DNA of 64,000 nucleotides from JACTOJ01 sp032335695 (GCF_032335695.1 NZ_JACTOJ010000008.1:1-64000), one strand, 5' to 3'; numbered from the stretch's first letter, positions 17,282-26,578 are shown. Notes: generated by a model not told the origin, from the sequence alone. Translations and numbers: made by a program.

Positions 17282-19219
17282 TCATATAACATCAAAATGT
17301 TTAAGTGCATCCTTTATTGCTTCCACCTTATGAGCTGGTGCTGGTTTGTATGGGTGTTTCAATTCTTCAACTGCGTTAGGTGCATCATACATAGGTAAAC
17401 CAAGTGAACGCTTAACCTCAGCAATATAGGCAGTATGCACTTTAAAGCCGTATTTTTCTTCTACATAGGTCTGTATCATTGAGTAAGTTACTCGCTCTGT
17501 TAGCCTATCAACACCGTCCTCATACTCCATTCTTACGCTAATAAAACTATCTGCATTTTTGTGGGATAATAGGACAACCGTCTCCACATGCGGTGAGTGT
17601 TGGCTACTACAATAAGCTTGTCTTTCAAACTCTATCCCATTTTCAAGGACAAATACAAAATGCTCTGGTGATTTTATAATTACTTTATTTACAAGGGCAG
17701 TAAATATATCTTCATCAAACTCTTTCATACCTTCTCCATTTTCATTCAATATCTTTGAAATGTTTTTAAGCCTTTGCTTATAATCTGAATCCTTCAAATT
17801 CTCTTCTTCAAGATTAATTTTCTCATCATTCAGCTTATCAATTTCACCTTTAATTCTTTGGTATTCCTCATCGTAATATTTCTCATCTATTTTGCCTCTT
17901 AATTGAAGCTGTATTAAGTTCTTTAAGTCTTGTTCAAAAATTCCTATTTGCCCTATTATATCATTAATCTTATTTACACTTATATCTTTTTCAAGAACTT
18001 TTTCTATATTAGCCATAAAGGTTTTAAAAAAAGAACTCTTATCCTCAACCATATCATTATATAGCTGGACAAAAATTCTTTTCAATACTTCATCGCTTAC
18101 TGCTTTTGCAGAGCAATTCTCTATTCCTTTAATGTAATTGTTACACTGCCACATTATTTTTTCAGAAGGTGTTCCTGAATTCCAAGTTCTTCTCTTTAGT
18201 GTTCTTCCACATTTATCGCAGAATAGCTTACCGCTAAAAGCATACTTATTTGTGTATTTAGTCCTATCTTTATTTTTACCACTGGATATTTCAAATCTCT
18301 TTTTCTTTTCTTCCTGAACTGCATCAAATATTTCCTTTGAAATTATAGGCTCATGGTTATTTTCAATCTTATACATTGGTTCTAAATTCTTATTTTTTAC
18401 CCTTTTATGGCTTAAGTAATCTACAGTAACCGTCTTTTGGAGAAGTAGCACTCCATAATATTTTTCATTACTCAAAATTTTACTGATTGTTGAACCATGC
18501 CATGTAGTTCCTCCAGTTACAGTTTTTATTCCATCTGCTTCAAGTCCCTTCGCAATTGTTGAATATCCACTACCTTCTAAATATTCTTTATAAATCCTTT
18601 TTATAATTTTAGCTTCTTCTTTATTTATAACAAGGTTTCCTTTTTCATCTTTATCATATCCATGAAGTCTAGTAGTATTGCAAATTGTAACTCCATCTTT
18701 AAATCTCTTTTTAATTCCCCACTTTGAATTTTCGGAAATACTCCTGCTTTCTTCTTGTGCAATAGAACTCATCATGGTAAGCACCAATTCCACCTTTGGG
18801 TCAAAGGAATATATATTTTCCTTTTCAAAGAATACTTCAACTCCAATGTTTCTAAGCATCCTTACGTTATTTAAGCAATCAACTGTATTTCGTGCAAACC
18901 TTGAAATTGACTTTGTTAAAATCAGGTCTATCTTTCCGTCTTTACAATCCTTAATCATTCTGTTAAACCCAAGTCTATTTTTAACATTTGTGCCGCTTAT
19001 ACCTGCATCAGTATAAATCTGAATAAACTCCCATTCTGAATTTTCCTTTATCTTTTTAGTATATTCACTTACCTGTGCATCATAACTTTTCATCTGTTCT
19101 TCCGAGTCTGTACTTACCCTACAGTAAGCACAAACCCTCCTTTTATTTATAATTTCTTCGCCATCATTATTGTAATTTAAAGTTATAACTGGTTCTAAAA
19201 CTTGAACATTCTTTGCCAT
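17282..19219 (-). CDS. Large serine recombinase 1, fused at its C terminus to an RlmD-type tail
   Basis: Residues 28-170 are a resolvase catalytic domain with YCRVST and nucleophile Ser36, followed by GISGT and ISRFARN. A recombinase domain (about 190-300), a zinc ribbon (CDKC... CNNYIKGIENC, about 345-385) and a coiled coil (about 400-490) follow. Residues from about 545 read PHVETVVLLSH, the end of RlmD methyltransferases, and then a roughly 90-residue extension with TYSMIQTYVEEKYGFKVHTA and a KDALKHFDVI ending known from clostridial RlmD tails. I infer that the recombinase proper ends near the core and the rest is the 3' end of the target gene read in frame. Confidence 0.9.
   Translation of the reverse strand: MAKNVQVLEPVITLNYNNDGEEIINKRRVCAYCRVSTDSEEQMKSYDAQVSEYTKKIKENSEWEFIQIYTDAGISGTNVKNRLGFNRMIKDCKDGKIDLILTKSISRFARNTVDCLNNVRMLRNIGVEVFFEKENIYSFDPKVELVLTMMSSIAQEESRSISENSKWGIKKRFKDGVTICNTTRLHGYDKDEKGNLVINKEEAKIIKRIYKEYLEGSGYSTIAKGLEADGIKTVTGGTTWHGSTISKILSNEKYYGVLLLQKTVTVDYLSHKRVKNKNLEPMYKIENNHEPIISKEIFDAVQEEKKKRFEISSGKNKDRTKYTNKYAFSGKLFCDKCGRTLKRRTWNSGTPSEKIMWQCNNYIKGIENCSAKAVSDEVLKRIFVQLYNDMVEDKSSFFKTFMANIEKVLEKDISVNKINDIIGQIGIFEQDLKNLIQLQLRGKIDEKYYDEEYQRIKGEIDKLNDEKINLEEENLKDSDYKQRLKNISKILNENGEGMKEFDEDIFTALVNKVIIKSPEHFVFVLENGIEFERQAYCSSQHSPHVETVVLLSHKNADSFISVRMEYEDGVDRLTERVTYSMIQTYVEEKYGFKVHTAYIAEVKRSLGLPMYDAPNAVEELKHPYKPAPAHKVEAIKDALKHFDVI
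17579..17587 (-). other. Candidate attachment core A
   Basis: The minus strand reads GTGGAGACG within a segment coding His-Val-Glu-Thr-Val-Val-Leu-Leu in the recombinase frame. The same nine bases recur at 54136-54144 next to the second recombinase, in a frame coding His-Val-Glu-Thr-Cys-Val-Leu-Leu. Short cores inside a conserved codon block are typical for large serine integrases. The exact crossover dinucleotide cannot be set from sequence alone. Confidence 0.65.
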
Positions 19220-19282
19220 AAATTTTCTCCTCCCTTTTATTGTACTTGGCTACACACATGATATAATTAGTGGTGCAATAGT

Positions 19283-19435
19283 TCAAGCTATTTTTTTATT
19301 ATCATAATATTTAAAAGACCTTCTATTTTCTCTATCTATAGCATCAAATTCCTCATCAGAAATTAAATTTCTTTCCTTTAAATTTCTTAACATATGTAAG
19401 CTTAATAAATATTCAACGTTTGGTTTATTACTCAT
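19283..19435 (-). CDS. Small SHOCT-like protein upstream of recombinase 1
   Basis: A 50-codon ORF starts at ATG 19435 behind AAAGGGG and ends 64 nt before the recombinase start. It contains LRNLKERNLISDEEFDAIDR, a helix-turn-helix of the SHOCT type (Leu...Leu-Ile-Ser/Thr-Asp-Glu-Glu-Phe). The second recombinase has an equivalent small gene in the same place. Position suggests a recombination directionality factor or recombinase partner; this is inference. Confidence 0.65.
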   Translation of the reverse strand: MSNKPNVEYLLSLHMLRNLKERNLISDEEFDAIDRENRRSFKYYDNKKIA

Positions 19436-19528
19436 AAAACACATTTCCCCTTTCACCCTTTAAAATTAAATTTATATAAAAAAAGATCAGGATATTTCAC
19501 CTGCCTTAAGCATTATGTAATTATAGTT

Positions 19529-20689
19529 TTAGAATCCCGACTTTAATCTTATAGTTTTATCAATATATATTGAAGTATTATTTCTATCATGACATCTTAA
19601 AGTTATCAAGAACGTTCCACCTAAAGCCTTTATACTACAGCTAGTATCATTCAAAACTGTAAAAGTATATTTGCTTGCTATTGTAGTACCTGGAATTATT
19701 TCAAAATTAAATTGGCTGTTAGGCACATCGAATCCATTATTTTTTCTCGTACCTGCAAATATTTTTGTTGTATTCAAAGCAATATCTGTAATACCTTCTA
19801 TAACTTGACCATCTGAAGTTACATCTACAGTATAATTATTTTGTGGATCTGAAACTATTGTAATAGCTATATTATTAGTTGCAGAATTATCCAAATCTAA
19901 AGCAGCTGTTATATTTACATTACCCGTATTATTATAAAAAGTAATTAATCCATTTGAATCTACGGAAGCCTTCGTTGTATCAGAACTTGAATAGTTAATT
20001 TTAGGATTTGTCAAAATTGAAAGTTTTCCTCCGATAGTCACTGTTGCTATTGCATTGAGTTGGAGAGTTTGATTTACTCCCATTTGAATAGAATTGCCGT
20101 TTGTTATGATTATGTTATAGTGAGCCAATAAATTAGTATCTGCAATTTCATTTATCATATCATCAGTTGAAGTATTAATCTGAGTTTTTTCACAATATAG
20201 AGTTCTCAATCCTAAGTGCTCTGTAGTATATCCGTCTACCTTCCACTTTGCTCCCATTTTAATAAATTCAAGATTCACATCTATTTTTTTAGATAAATCC
20301 GTATCTTGAACAATTACTTTTAAATTACCAGACCACACATTTATTACACTTGATGTTTGAACAGATTGATTTGCTGGCTCAAAAACAGCTAGGAATGTAT
20401 ACAGCCTATTATCTAAGATTATTTTGAAGCTTTGTTCTACTTTTCTTATTCGGCTTCTGTAAGTCTTTTCATGCTTATCAATTTGAGATATTACAAACCA
20501 ATTATTACTGTTATACTGTATTAAATCTCCTGTATTTATAGAAAAATCAGTATAAAGCTGCTTATCATCTTCATAACTAATTATTGAGTCACTATCTTTT
20601 ATCAATGCCCTTTTAGATATTCCATTGTAAATAATATCAGTACCTTTTTCATACAAAAGGAAATCAAATATATCATCTATATTCTGCAT
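19529..20689 (-). CDS. Phage structural protein with Ig-like (Big_2) domain
   Basis: The N-terminal 160 residues form a beta-rich domain with no recognised family, resembling head-completion proteins by position. Residues about 200-280 form a Big_2 Ig-like domain (TLQLNAIATVTIGGK..., YSSSDTTKASVDSNGLITFYN). The last 100 residues are another beta domain. It is the last gene of the head operon, just before the recombinase region, where a tailed phage would continue with tail genes. A capsid-surface or connector-associated adhesin-like role is possible. Confidence 0.6.
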   Translation of the reverse strand: MQNIDDIFDFLLYEKGTDIIYNGISKRALIKDSDSIISYEDDKQLYTDFSINTGDLIQYNSNNWFVISQIDKHEKTYRSRIRKVEQSFKIILDNRLYTFLAVFEPANQSVQTSSVINVWSGNLKVIVQDTDLSKKIDVNLEFIKMGAKWKVDGYTTEHLGLRTLYCEKTQINTSTDDMINEIADTNLLAHYNIIITNGNSIQMGVNQTLQLNAIATVTIGGKLSILTNPKINYSSSDTTKASVDSNGLITFYNNTGNVNITAALDLDNSATNNIAITIVSDPQNNYTVDVTSDGQVIEGITDIALNTTKIFAGTRKNNGFDVPNSQFNFEIIPGTTIASKYTFTVLNDTSCSIKALGGTFLITLRCHDRNNTSIYIDKTIRLKSGF

Positions 20690-20694
20690 AACAT

Positions 20695-20970
20695 CTACAC
20701 CTGCCTTCTACATTTATATAAAAATGCTTCTATATATGTATCCCAAGTTTTTATTTCCATAACTTTATATTTTTCATTTTCAATTAATAGGTAGCTATTT
20801 TCATTTACAATACTTTCTTTATCACAAAATGCTCTCTTGGTAACTTCAAAATTAAAGCCATCCTCAAAAGAATAATTCTTTGAAAATGGCTGTACATCCG
20901 CATATTCAGTTTTTATAATTGATGAATTATCAGAGTTAAACAATACCTTAATTTCTGTATCACTAAACAT
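20695..20970 (-). CDS. Putative head closure/connector protein
   Basis: This is a small protein of 91 residues from ATG 20970 (a GTG at 20982 is also open). It is beta-rich, with MFSDTEIKVLF at the start and YKVMEIKTWDTYIEAFLYKCR near the end. Its position right after the gp6-type connector and the 8-nt overlap with that gene match the head-closure slot of siphovirus-type head modules. No residue motif confirms this. Confidence 0.45.
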   Translation of the reverse strand: MFSDTEIKVLFNSDNSSIIKTEYADVQPFSKNYSFEDGFNFEVTKRAFCDKESIVNENSYLLIENEKYKVMEIKTWDTYIEAFLYKCRRQV

Positions 20971-21271
20971 TATAGCCACCAACTTTTATCTTGGGAAGTG
21001 GCAGAGCCTTCTTTATATTTTCAGGAATACCATCTTTAATTTTTACACTTTTATCACCTTCAGTTTTACTTTCTAGTCCTTCTAAATCCTTGTTTTTATA
21101 AAGATAAACTGCATAATCTGAAGCTATATCATTATACTTTGTATCCAAAGTATCTATATTGCAGTACCCTAAAATTATGCTTATTGCTTTATTTAAATAA
21201 TGGTTCAAAATATTATCTTTTGATGTATCAGCAGTATCAATTCCTAGAATTATTTTCATAGTTTCCAGCAT
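20963..21271 (-). CDS. Phage head-tail connector (gp6/gp15-like)
   Basis: The 102-residue, mostly helical protein opens MLETMKIILGIDTADTSKDNILNHYLNKAI and later has VYLYKNKDLEGLESKTEGDKSV. This is the pattern of DNA-packaging/connector proteins of the gp6/gp15 type (an ILGI...D..L...I helix repeat, then a Gly-Ser loop). It follows the capsid gene in the expected order. RBS GGAGGAA. Confidence 0.7.
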   Translation of the reverse strand: MLETMKIILGIDTADTSKDNILNHYLNKAISIILGYCNIDTLDTKYNDIASDYAVYLYKNKDLEGLESKTEGDKSVKIKDGIPENIKKALPLPKIKVGGYNV

Positions 21272-21274
21272 AAG

Positions 21275-21538
21275 CTATTCCTCCATTTCCTTTAATTTTT
21301 TAATAAGTTCATCCTTTCTTAATCCAATACCATTAATACCTTTTTTCTTTGCTAATTCAGTCAGTTCCTTATATTTCATATCATCATAATTTAATATCTT
21401 TTCTTCAACAACTGTATATCCATTTTCATTAAACCAAGAAATAAGGTGAGAGACCTCAGTTTCTCCCACCCCATTTACAAAGTTTATTCCTGCGGATATA
21501 CCATTATATTTTTTATTGTTTGAGTATATCCTTGCCAT
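21275..21538 (-). CDS. Small capsid-associated protein with SAP/HeH-like C terminus
   Basis: The N-terminal half reads YNGISAGINFVNGVGETEV and an SWFNENGY turn, as in small proteins encoded after phage capsid genes. The C-terminal 35 residues (YKELTELAKKKGINGIGLRK) resemble a SAP or HeH nucleic-acid-binding helix-extended loop-helix. The gene is tightly spaced between capsid and connector genes. Probable head accessory protein; function unproven. Confidence 0.6.
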   Translation of the reverse strand: MARIYSNNKKYNGISAGINFVNGVGETEVSHLISWFNENGYTVVEEKILNYDDMKYKELTELAKKKGINGIGLRKDELIKKLKEMEE

Positions 21539-21551
21539 ATGTACCTCCTGT

Positions 21552-22535
21552 TTAAACTACTTTTATATTTCTAAATACACCTGCACTCTTTGTAGCTTTA
21601 AGAGCCACAGCTGCTACCATTTCAACTTCACCATTCTTTACTGCACCAGAAGTTGAAAAGTCAGGAAGCCAAATCTTTACTAAGTCTTGATTAGCAAGAG
21701 ATACAGCATGGAAACCATCAAGAGATAATCTTGCGGCATAAAGGTCTGTTAAACCTGTCACAGCATCAGTACCATTTGGTTTTCTTGTATTGGCAATAGA
21801 TACAACAGGGTCATTAGTTCCTGCTTTTGCTCCAAGGTCAACAAGAACAATGCCGTCATAAGCATCAACCTTTCTGCCAAAAGCATCTTCACTTTGAGTC
21901 AAGTATCCTGCCCTTCTTGCTACGGATTTAATTTTTGTTATGAGCTTTGAGTTTCCTCCAAGGAATGTAGGCTTGCCATCAAGATTTGATAGGAACTCAT
22001 CAAGTAAATCCATAAACTGTTTATAGTTTGTATCAAGTGCTGTAGATGTAGATAAATCAATAAATGCTCCAGCATTATATTCTGTGCTTGAACCAGTAAT
22101 CGCCTTATTTAATCCATCAAAAGAATTAGAATCAACTGCTGAATCACCATTAATAATAGTATCGTGAAATAATGCATTTGCAGCTTTTACCTTTTGCTGT
22201 ACCTGTAAATTTACTTCATCTACAAGTCCTCCTGTATTTGCTATAATTCTATCAATTGCAAATGAACCACCAAAAGGTTTAAGTTCAACAATATACCTGT
22301 CCTTAGTTACCTCTTGTGGTGTATATTCATTATTGATTGCTCTAAATGCCGCTGTTGGTTGAGTTATAAGTCTTGTGTACCCATAAGTAAGTGTCGCTCC
22401 ATTAGTTCCAGGAGTTACTGCGTTGTCAAAGGTAATGTTATCAAGTATAAATGAACTCTTTCTAAATTCATCGATTACCCCCTTTTGAATATCGTCTTGA
22501 GTGTTTAATTTTGCTTGTGCTAATGTAATTGCCAT
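21552..22535 (-). CDS. Major capsid protein (HK97-type fold)
   Basis: The 327-residue protein is in the canonical place after a scaffold gene. It has the usual N-arm with DEFRKSSFILDNITFDNAV, an E-loop region YTPQEVTKDRYIVELKPFGG, and an A-domain end with LDGFHAVSLANQDLVKIW and VALKATKSAGVFRNI. No prohead-protease segment is present, so maturation relies on the separate scaffold. RBS AAGGGGA. Confidence 0.82.
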   Translation of the reverse strand: MAITLAQAKLNTQDDIQKGVIDEFRKSSFILDNITFDNAVTPGTNGATLTYGYTRLITQPTAAFRAINNEYTPQEVTKDRYIVELKPFGGSFAIDRIIANTGGLVDEVNLQVQQKVKAANALFHDTIINGDSAVDSNSFDGLNKAITGSSTEYNAGAFIDLSTSTALDTNYKQFMDLLDEFLSNLDGKPTFLGGNSKLITKIKSVARRAGYLTQSEDAFGRKVDAYDGIVLVDLGAKAGTNDPVVSIANTRKPNGTDAVTGLTDLYAARLSLDGFHAVSLANQDLVKIWLPDFSTSGAVKNGEVEMVAAVALKATKSAGVFRNIKVV

Positions 22536-22559
22536 AATAAATCATTTCCCCTTTCAAAT

Positions 22560-23144
22560 TTATTTATTTTTTTCTGTATAATAATTTTTCAATGCTTCGT
22601 TTAGATTCTTTGGTTGAATTTCTTTTGAATCATTGTTTGGTGGAGTATATCCTTCACCCTTAAGTCTTATCTCTACTGATTTTTGAATTGCTGAATTAAA
22701 GCTTTGCTCTAAAGCACTAAGGTTTTTAACTGTGTTTTCCTCATTATCTGCAATAAAAAAATCCACCAATTCTACTGGCAGATTCTTCTCACTAGCTAAC
22801 TTTACAGCTTTACTTGTTAATGCTTCATGCAATTTTTCCTGTTTCATATTCTCAATTTCAGATTTTAGTTTTTCAACCTCAATCTCCTTTTCGTCTTTCG
22901 TAGGAAACCTCTTTTTAACCTCCTCATTAATTAATCCTTCAAGATTATTAGATTTCCATGTCTCCAGTGCCTTGTTAAAATGTTTGTCTTTAACTGAATC
23001 CATCCACTTTTTAGCACCTTCATCTTCATTAACATACTTTTCAATACCATCAACGCTTATTTTATTTAAGCCCTGTAGATATTCCTTAACCTCTGCCTGT
23101 TCCTTGTTAGTCTCAATAAATTGTTTTACTTCTTTAAAATCCAT
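22560..23144 (-). CDS. Phage scaffolding protein (DUF4355-type)
   Basis: From ATG 23144 (behind AAGGAGGA) the protein is acidic and helical with a long coiled coil around residues 65-110 (KDEKEIEVEKLKSEIENMKQEK) and a low-complexity C-terminal segment PKNLNEALKNYYTE. This fits clostridial and lactobacillal phage scaffolds that assemble the prohead and leave before DNA packaging. Confidence 0.8.
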   Translation of the reverse strand: MDFKEVKQFIETNKEQAEVKEYLQGLNKISVDGIEKYVNEDEGAKKWMDSVKDKHFNKALETWKSNNLEGLINEEVKKRFPTKDEKEIEVEKLKSEIENMKQEKLHEALTSKAVKLASEKNLPVELVDFFIADNEENTVKNLSALEQSFNSAIQKSVEIRLKGEGYTPPNNDSKEIQPKNLNEALKNYYTEKNK

Positions 23145-23280
23145 GTAATTTTCCTCCTTCTTGCCCCATTGACTTAATAAAAACCAAAGACGCTTCATTA
23201 ATTTTTTGCATAAAAATAAAGCAGTTTAGTGTCATGCTTAGGACATAATTTATAACTTGAAATTCATTAATTAATTTATT

Positions 23281-23829
23281 TTATACTTGGAATATACTTA
23301 ATTCACCAGCTGCATCACTGCGTTTTTTATTAAAGTTTCCATATATATTAACAATCATCTCTTTCTTTATATAGGGAATATGTATTTGTGTAAAACTTGG
23401 CAATATACTATTATCATTATAGTAACCTTTATTTACTAAATTAATAATATTCTTATTTACCTCCATACCCCAAATAGGAAAAGTTATTTGATTAAAATCA
23501 TTGAAATCTATCGGTATTTGATTAAAATTCTCTCTTGTTTCTAATTTCAGAATAACATGTTCTTTATCCCAAAAATCAAATGCATCTGTAACTAATGGAT
23601 TTTGAAATAAATATTCATATAGTTCATCTACATTTTCAAAACATCCTTCTCTATTTCTTTTTGCAAATCCAAATACAAGTCCTTTATAATCCGTTTTATT
23701 ATTGGCGTTGAAACTTTCTAATACTATACGATAATCTTTTTTACGATTTGTAAAACTCGGATAATATTCTCCTTCAGAATTTACAATATCAACAACTTTT
23801 CTACTTTGAATTGTCCAAAAATAATTCAT
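23281..23829 (-). CDS. Cargo gene in the capsid operon, DUF3841-like
   Basis: From ATG 23829 (TGGAGG upstream) the protein begins MNYFWTIQSRKVVDIVNSEG, resembling the opening of DUF3841 proteins (a WTIQ strand followed by a helix). The rest includes DAFDFWDKEHVILKLET. It splits the MuF-type and scaffold genes, is flanked by AT-rich gaps and probably has its own promoter, like a moron. Not a structural protein by appearance; function unknown. Confidence 0.5.
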   Translation of the reverse strand: MNYFWTIQSRKVVDIVNSEGEYYPSFTNRKKDYRIVLESFNANNKTDYKGLVFGFAKRNREGCFENVDELYEYLFQNPLVTDAFDFWDKEHVILKLETRENFNQIPIDFNDFNQITFPIWGMEVNKNIINLVNKGYYNDNSILPSFTQIHIPYIKKEMIVNIYGNFNKKRSDAAGELSIFQV

Positions 23830-23934
23830 AATAACCTCCACACTATATTAAATTTCAAATCAATTTACTATTTACGTTTTAGTAAATTATAGCATATTTA
23901 TAGAATCAATCTCAATTCTCTGCACTAACAGTTA

Positions 23935-24705
23935 TTATAAAACAGGTATCCAGCAACAATTGCAATTTGGATGAGCAGGTATTGTAGGTCTATTCTCATC
24001 ATCCATTCTAAAAACCTTACCATCCATAGCTTCACAATACATACAAGTATTTAAACAAACATCGGCACACCACATAATTTCTTCAATTTCAAAATCTGTG
24101 AATACTTTTTCCTGTGCTTCTGTGAATATTCTAGTCTGCTCTGTATTTAAAAGAACCTTGCTGTCATATGTACTGATTTCAAAAGTTTTTGATATATCTG
24201 TAATCATTTCATCTAATGTCTTTCTATTTAATATGTTTCTGTTAATCTTATTGTAAATACTTTCTGCGAATTCATTTATATTGTTTTGAAGCCTATTAAT
24301 AATAGTACTTCCTTGATAATTAGCATTAATTATTTTTTCTATTTCTTCTGGAACAAGTTCTCCTTTAACATTCATTTGCCTTACATCATTTAAAACTTCA
24401 AGATTTTTGAAATAAGTTTCTTCATAAATATCCTTTAATTCATTGATTAAAAATTCATACTGAAAATCATAAAGTTCATTGGCATATTTTTTTATCTCCT
24501 TCTCTAAATCGTTCATAATAATATTTTTTCTAAAATTACTTATCTTACCATTAGAAATATGCCTATTATAATAATCACTTATACATGCAATTAAAATGAG
24601 AAGATATTTTTTGTATTCCTTCTTGATTTCATCTACATCACTATTCGTCTTGTCCATCATTTCCTTTTTAATTTTGATAATCTCGTCTTTAACTAATTTA
24701 TTCAT
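23935..24705 (-). CDS. Phage head morphogenesis protein (MuF/SPP1 gp7-type)
   Basis: The last 90 residues contain the signature LNTEQTRIFTEAQEKVF followed by MWCADVCLNTCMYCEAMDGKVF and a final HPNCNCCWIPV, the MuF domain with its His-Pro-Asn-Cys ending. The N-terminal 150 residues are helical. Such minor head proteins associate with the portal. Start ATG 24705 behind AGGGGAT; it follows the portal gene by 18 nt. Confidence 0.85.
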   Translation of the reverse strand: MNKLVKDEIIKIKKEMMDKTNSDVDEIKKEYKKYLLILIACISDYYNRHISNGKISNFRKNIIMNDLEKEIKKYANELYDFQYEFLINELKDIYEETYFKNLEVLNDVRQMNVKGELVPEEIEKIINANYQGSTIINRLQNNINEFAESIYNKINRNILNRKTLDEMITDISKTFEISTYDSKVLLNTEQTRIFTEAQEKVFTDFEIEEIMWCADVCLNTCMYCEAMDGKVFRMDDENRPTIPAHPNCNCCWIPVL

Positions 24706-24723
24706 AACCAATTATCCCCTTTC

Positions 24724-26040
24724 TTAACTTTGATTTTTAATAATATCTTTACTACTAACATCCACATTCCATAAATCCAATTTTTTCTGTTCTGAATTAT
24801 ATTTATTAACTTCCAGCTTTGGATTTTCAACAAAAGGTAGTAGTGTTAATAAAGTTTCCTGTGAACATACATTTTCAAGTTTAACAATAACATCTGCAAG
24901 TCCAGTTAAATCTGTTGGCAGGTTTCTTGTAAACTTTACTGCTATATCCCTATAGTCATAATGTTTTCCTTCTTTTTTGGACAAAAAAATAAAAAGGTTC
25001 TTTAACCTTTTCTTAATTACCTTTTCCATAATAGCTTCACGCATTGATACTCTATTTTCAAGATTTAATAATTTATTTCTAAGTGCCAGTGATGAAGTAT
25101 TAGATGCCCAATTTTCATTAAAATTAACTTCATCCATAAGGTCATAAATTTTTCTTTCAATGTTATCAAGTTCATTTTTAACAAACGAATCATTAATATC
25201 TTTAGTAAGCCAGCTTACTTTTCCTCCTGACGGTACTTGAATAATTCCCATTTGCTTCATTTTGCCAAGGTCTTCTTCCTCAAGCTTTGCATTTTCTATA
25301 ACAAGATAAGCATTTCTATGGTCAGCTATTTCATTTACTAAATCTGAATTTAAAGCATTGTAAGCATCAAATAAAGATATAATATCTTGAAATCCACTCT
25401 TCCTTTCAGAATTTGCTGGGCATACAATAACAGGAACTTTCCCAAATATATGATTATGACTTCCTAAAAGCTCTAATCCTCCTTCTGAATATACAACTCC
25501 ATCAGTTACCTTACCTATTTTATAATGAAGTATTTGGCTATCAGTATAAACATCCATATATTCACTATCATCAAACTGTTTTGTATATTTGTGAATAGCC
25601 AGTAATACATTTCTTTCAGCGGTACCATCTTCTAAAACAAAACAATTCAATGGATTAAGTATTGCAGCAGAAAATTCTCCTTCTTCATTAATATAATTAA
25701 GTTCATAGGCTTCACCATATATTTCAGATTGTTTGCGAAGATTAATATTATGCTCCTTATCCCAATGACTGGTATTTATATCAATGGTATTTATAATATT
25801 TGCATCATCTGATTTTGAAATATAATTCACAGGCTTACCTAAAAGGTATCCCACTTCATTGTCAACAAATTTTCTAGGGTAATTGAATACCAGTTTCATG
25901 TTACTCCTGCTGTCCTGCATTTGATAATTGCTTAAAATAGAATGATTTCCTTCGTAGTATTTTTTATAAATCTGCTTGTTTATGTAGTTCTTATTTAGTT
26001 CATTTAAACATTGTAATATTAGATTTTCTGTTATTTGCAA
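24724..26040 (-). CDS. Phage portal protein (SPP1 gp6-type)
   Basis: The protein has the SPP1-type portal pattern: KNYINKQIYKKYYEGNHSIL near the N terminus, PRKFVDNEVGYLLGKPV around residue 65, and SLFDAYNALNSDLVNEIADH around 235, followed by long helices. The likely start is TTG 26040, because the in-frame ATG at 26058 overlaps the AAAGGAG ribosome site. The length (about 438) is normal. It forms the dodecameric portal through which the terminase packages DNA. Confidence 0.88.
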   Translation of the reverse strand: MQITENLILQCLNELNKNYINKQIYKKYYEGNHSILSNYQMQDSRSNMKLVFNYPRKFVDNEVGYLLGKPVNYISKSDDANIINTIDINTSHWDKEHNINLRKQSEIYGEAYELNYINEEGEFSAAILNPLNCFVLEDGTAERNVLLAIHKYTKQFDDSEYMDVYTDSQILHYKIGKVTDGVVYSEGGLELLGSHNHIFGKVPVIVCPANSERKSGFQDIISLFDAYNALNSDLVNEIADHRNAYLVIENAKLEEEDLGKMKQMGIIQVPSGGKVSWLTKDINDSFVKNELDNIERKIYDLMDEVNFNENWASNTSSLALRNKLLNLENRVSMREAIMEKVIKKRLKNLFIFLSKKEGKHYDYRDIAVKFTRNLPTDLTGLADVIVKLENVCSQETLLTLLPFVENPKLEVNKYNSEQKKLDLWNVDVSSKDIIKNQS

Positions 26041-26151
26041 ATTATCATCTCCTTTCATAAATTTTGAAAATTTTGCAATTTAATTGCTAATATATCCCTT
26101 TAGCAGTATAATTAATTTGTAAATTATTAGTTTATAAAGGGGGAATATGGA

Positions 26152-26367
26152 ATGGGAAAAGATATTTCAAGTGACTTTGAAGGAAAGCACTATTTATTAA
26201 ACACAAACACTGGTGTTGCTCACGACTTAAAAAATAATGATTCTAAATGTGAAATTGAAAAAATAAAGAAAGAACATATCTATCTATCAGATTACTTTTA
26301 TTCTGATATAAAGTCACAACCAACTTATAAAGAAGAATGTGATCATTGTATGCATCCTGATGGCTAA
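26152..26367 (+). CDS. Small conserved-type protein, plus strand
   Basis: A 71-codon ORF behind AAGGGGGAA runs against the head operon. It reads HYLLNTNTGVAHDLKNNDSKCEIEKI and ends CDHCMHPDG, giving three Cys and a His that could bind zinc. I do not know its family. An independently expressed small gene between terminase and portal suggests a cargo gene. Confidence 0.6.
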   Translation: MGKDISSDFEGKHYLLNTNTGVAHDLKNNDSKCEIEKIKKEHIYLSDYFYSDIKSQPTYKEECDHCMHPDG

Positions 26368-26373
26368 TTTAAT

Positions 26374-26559
26374 TTAATTTATTTTATCTATTCTTTCTTT
26401 TCGGGAACATCGCCTTTTCATAGGAATAATTGCGATGTTCTCTAAAATTTCAATAGTTTTATTAAAAATCACTTTGCTTTCAGCTACAGATAACTCATAA
26501 TCATCTATTAACTGCAAAATTTTTTCTGAAACATCTTTTATAATTTTCTCTTCTAACAT
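26374..26559 (-). CDS. Small helical protein of unknown function
   Basis: The chosen start, ATG 26559, lies behind TAGGAGGAGG and yields 61 residues: MLEEKIIKDVSEKILQLIDD, then a basic end KRRCSRKERIDKI. It follows the large terminase gene by 19 nt and is therefore part of the packaging operon. The helical amphipathic profile suggests a small structural or regulatory factor. Confidence 0.5.
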   Translation of the reverse strand: MLEEKIIKDVSEKILQLIDDYELSVAESKVIFNKTIEILENIAIIPMKRRCSRKERIDKIN

Positions 26560-26578
26560 AAAACTACCTCCTCCTAAT

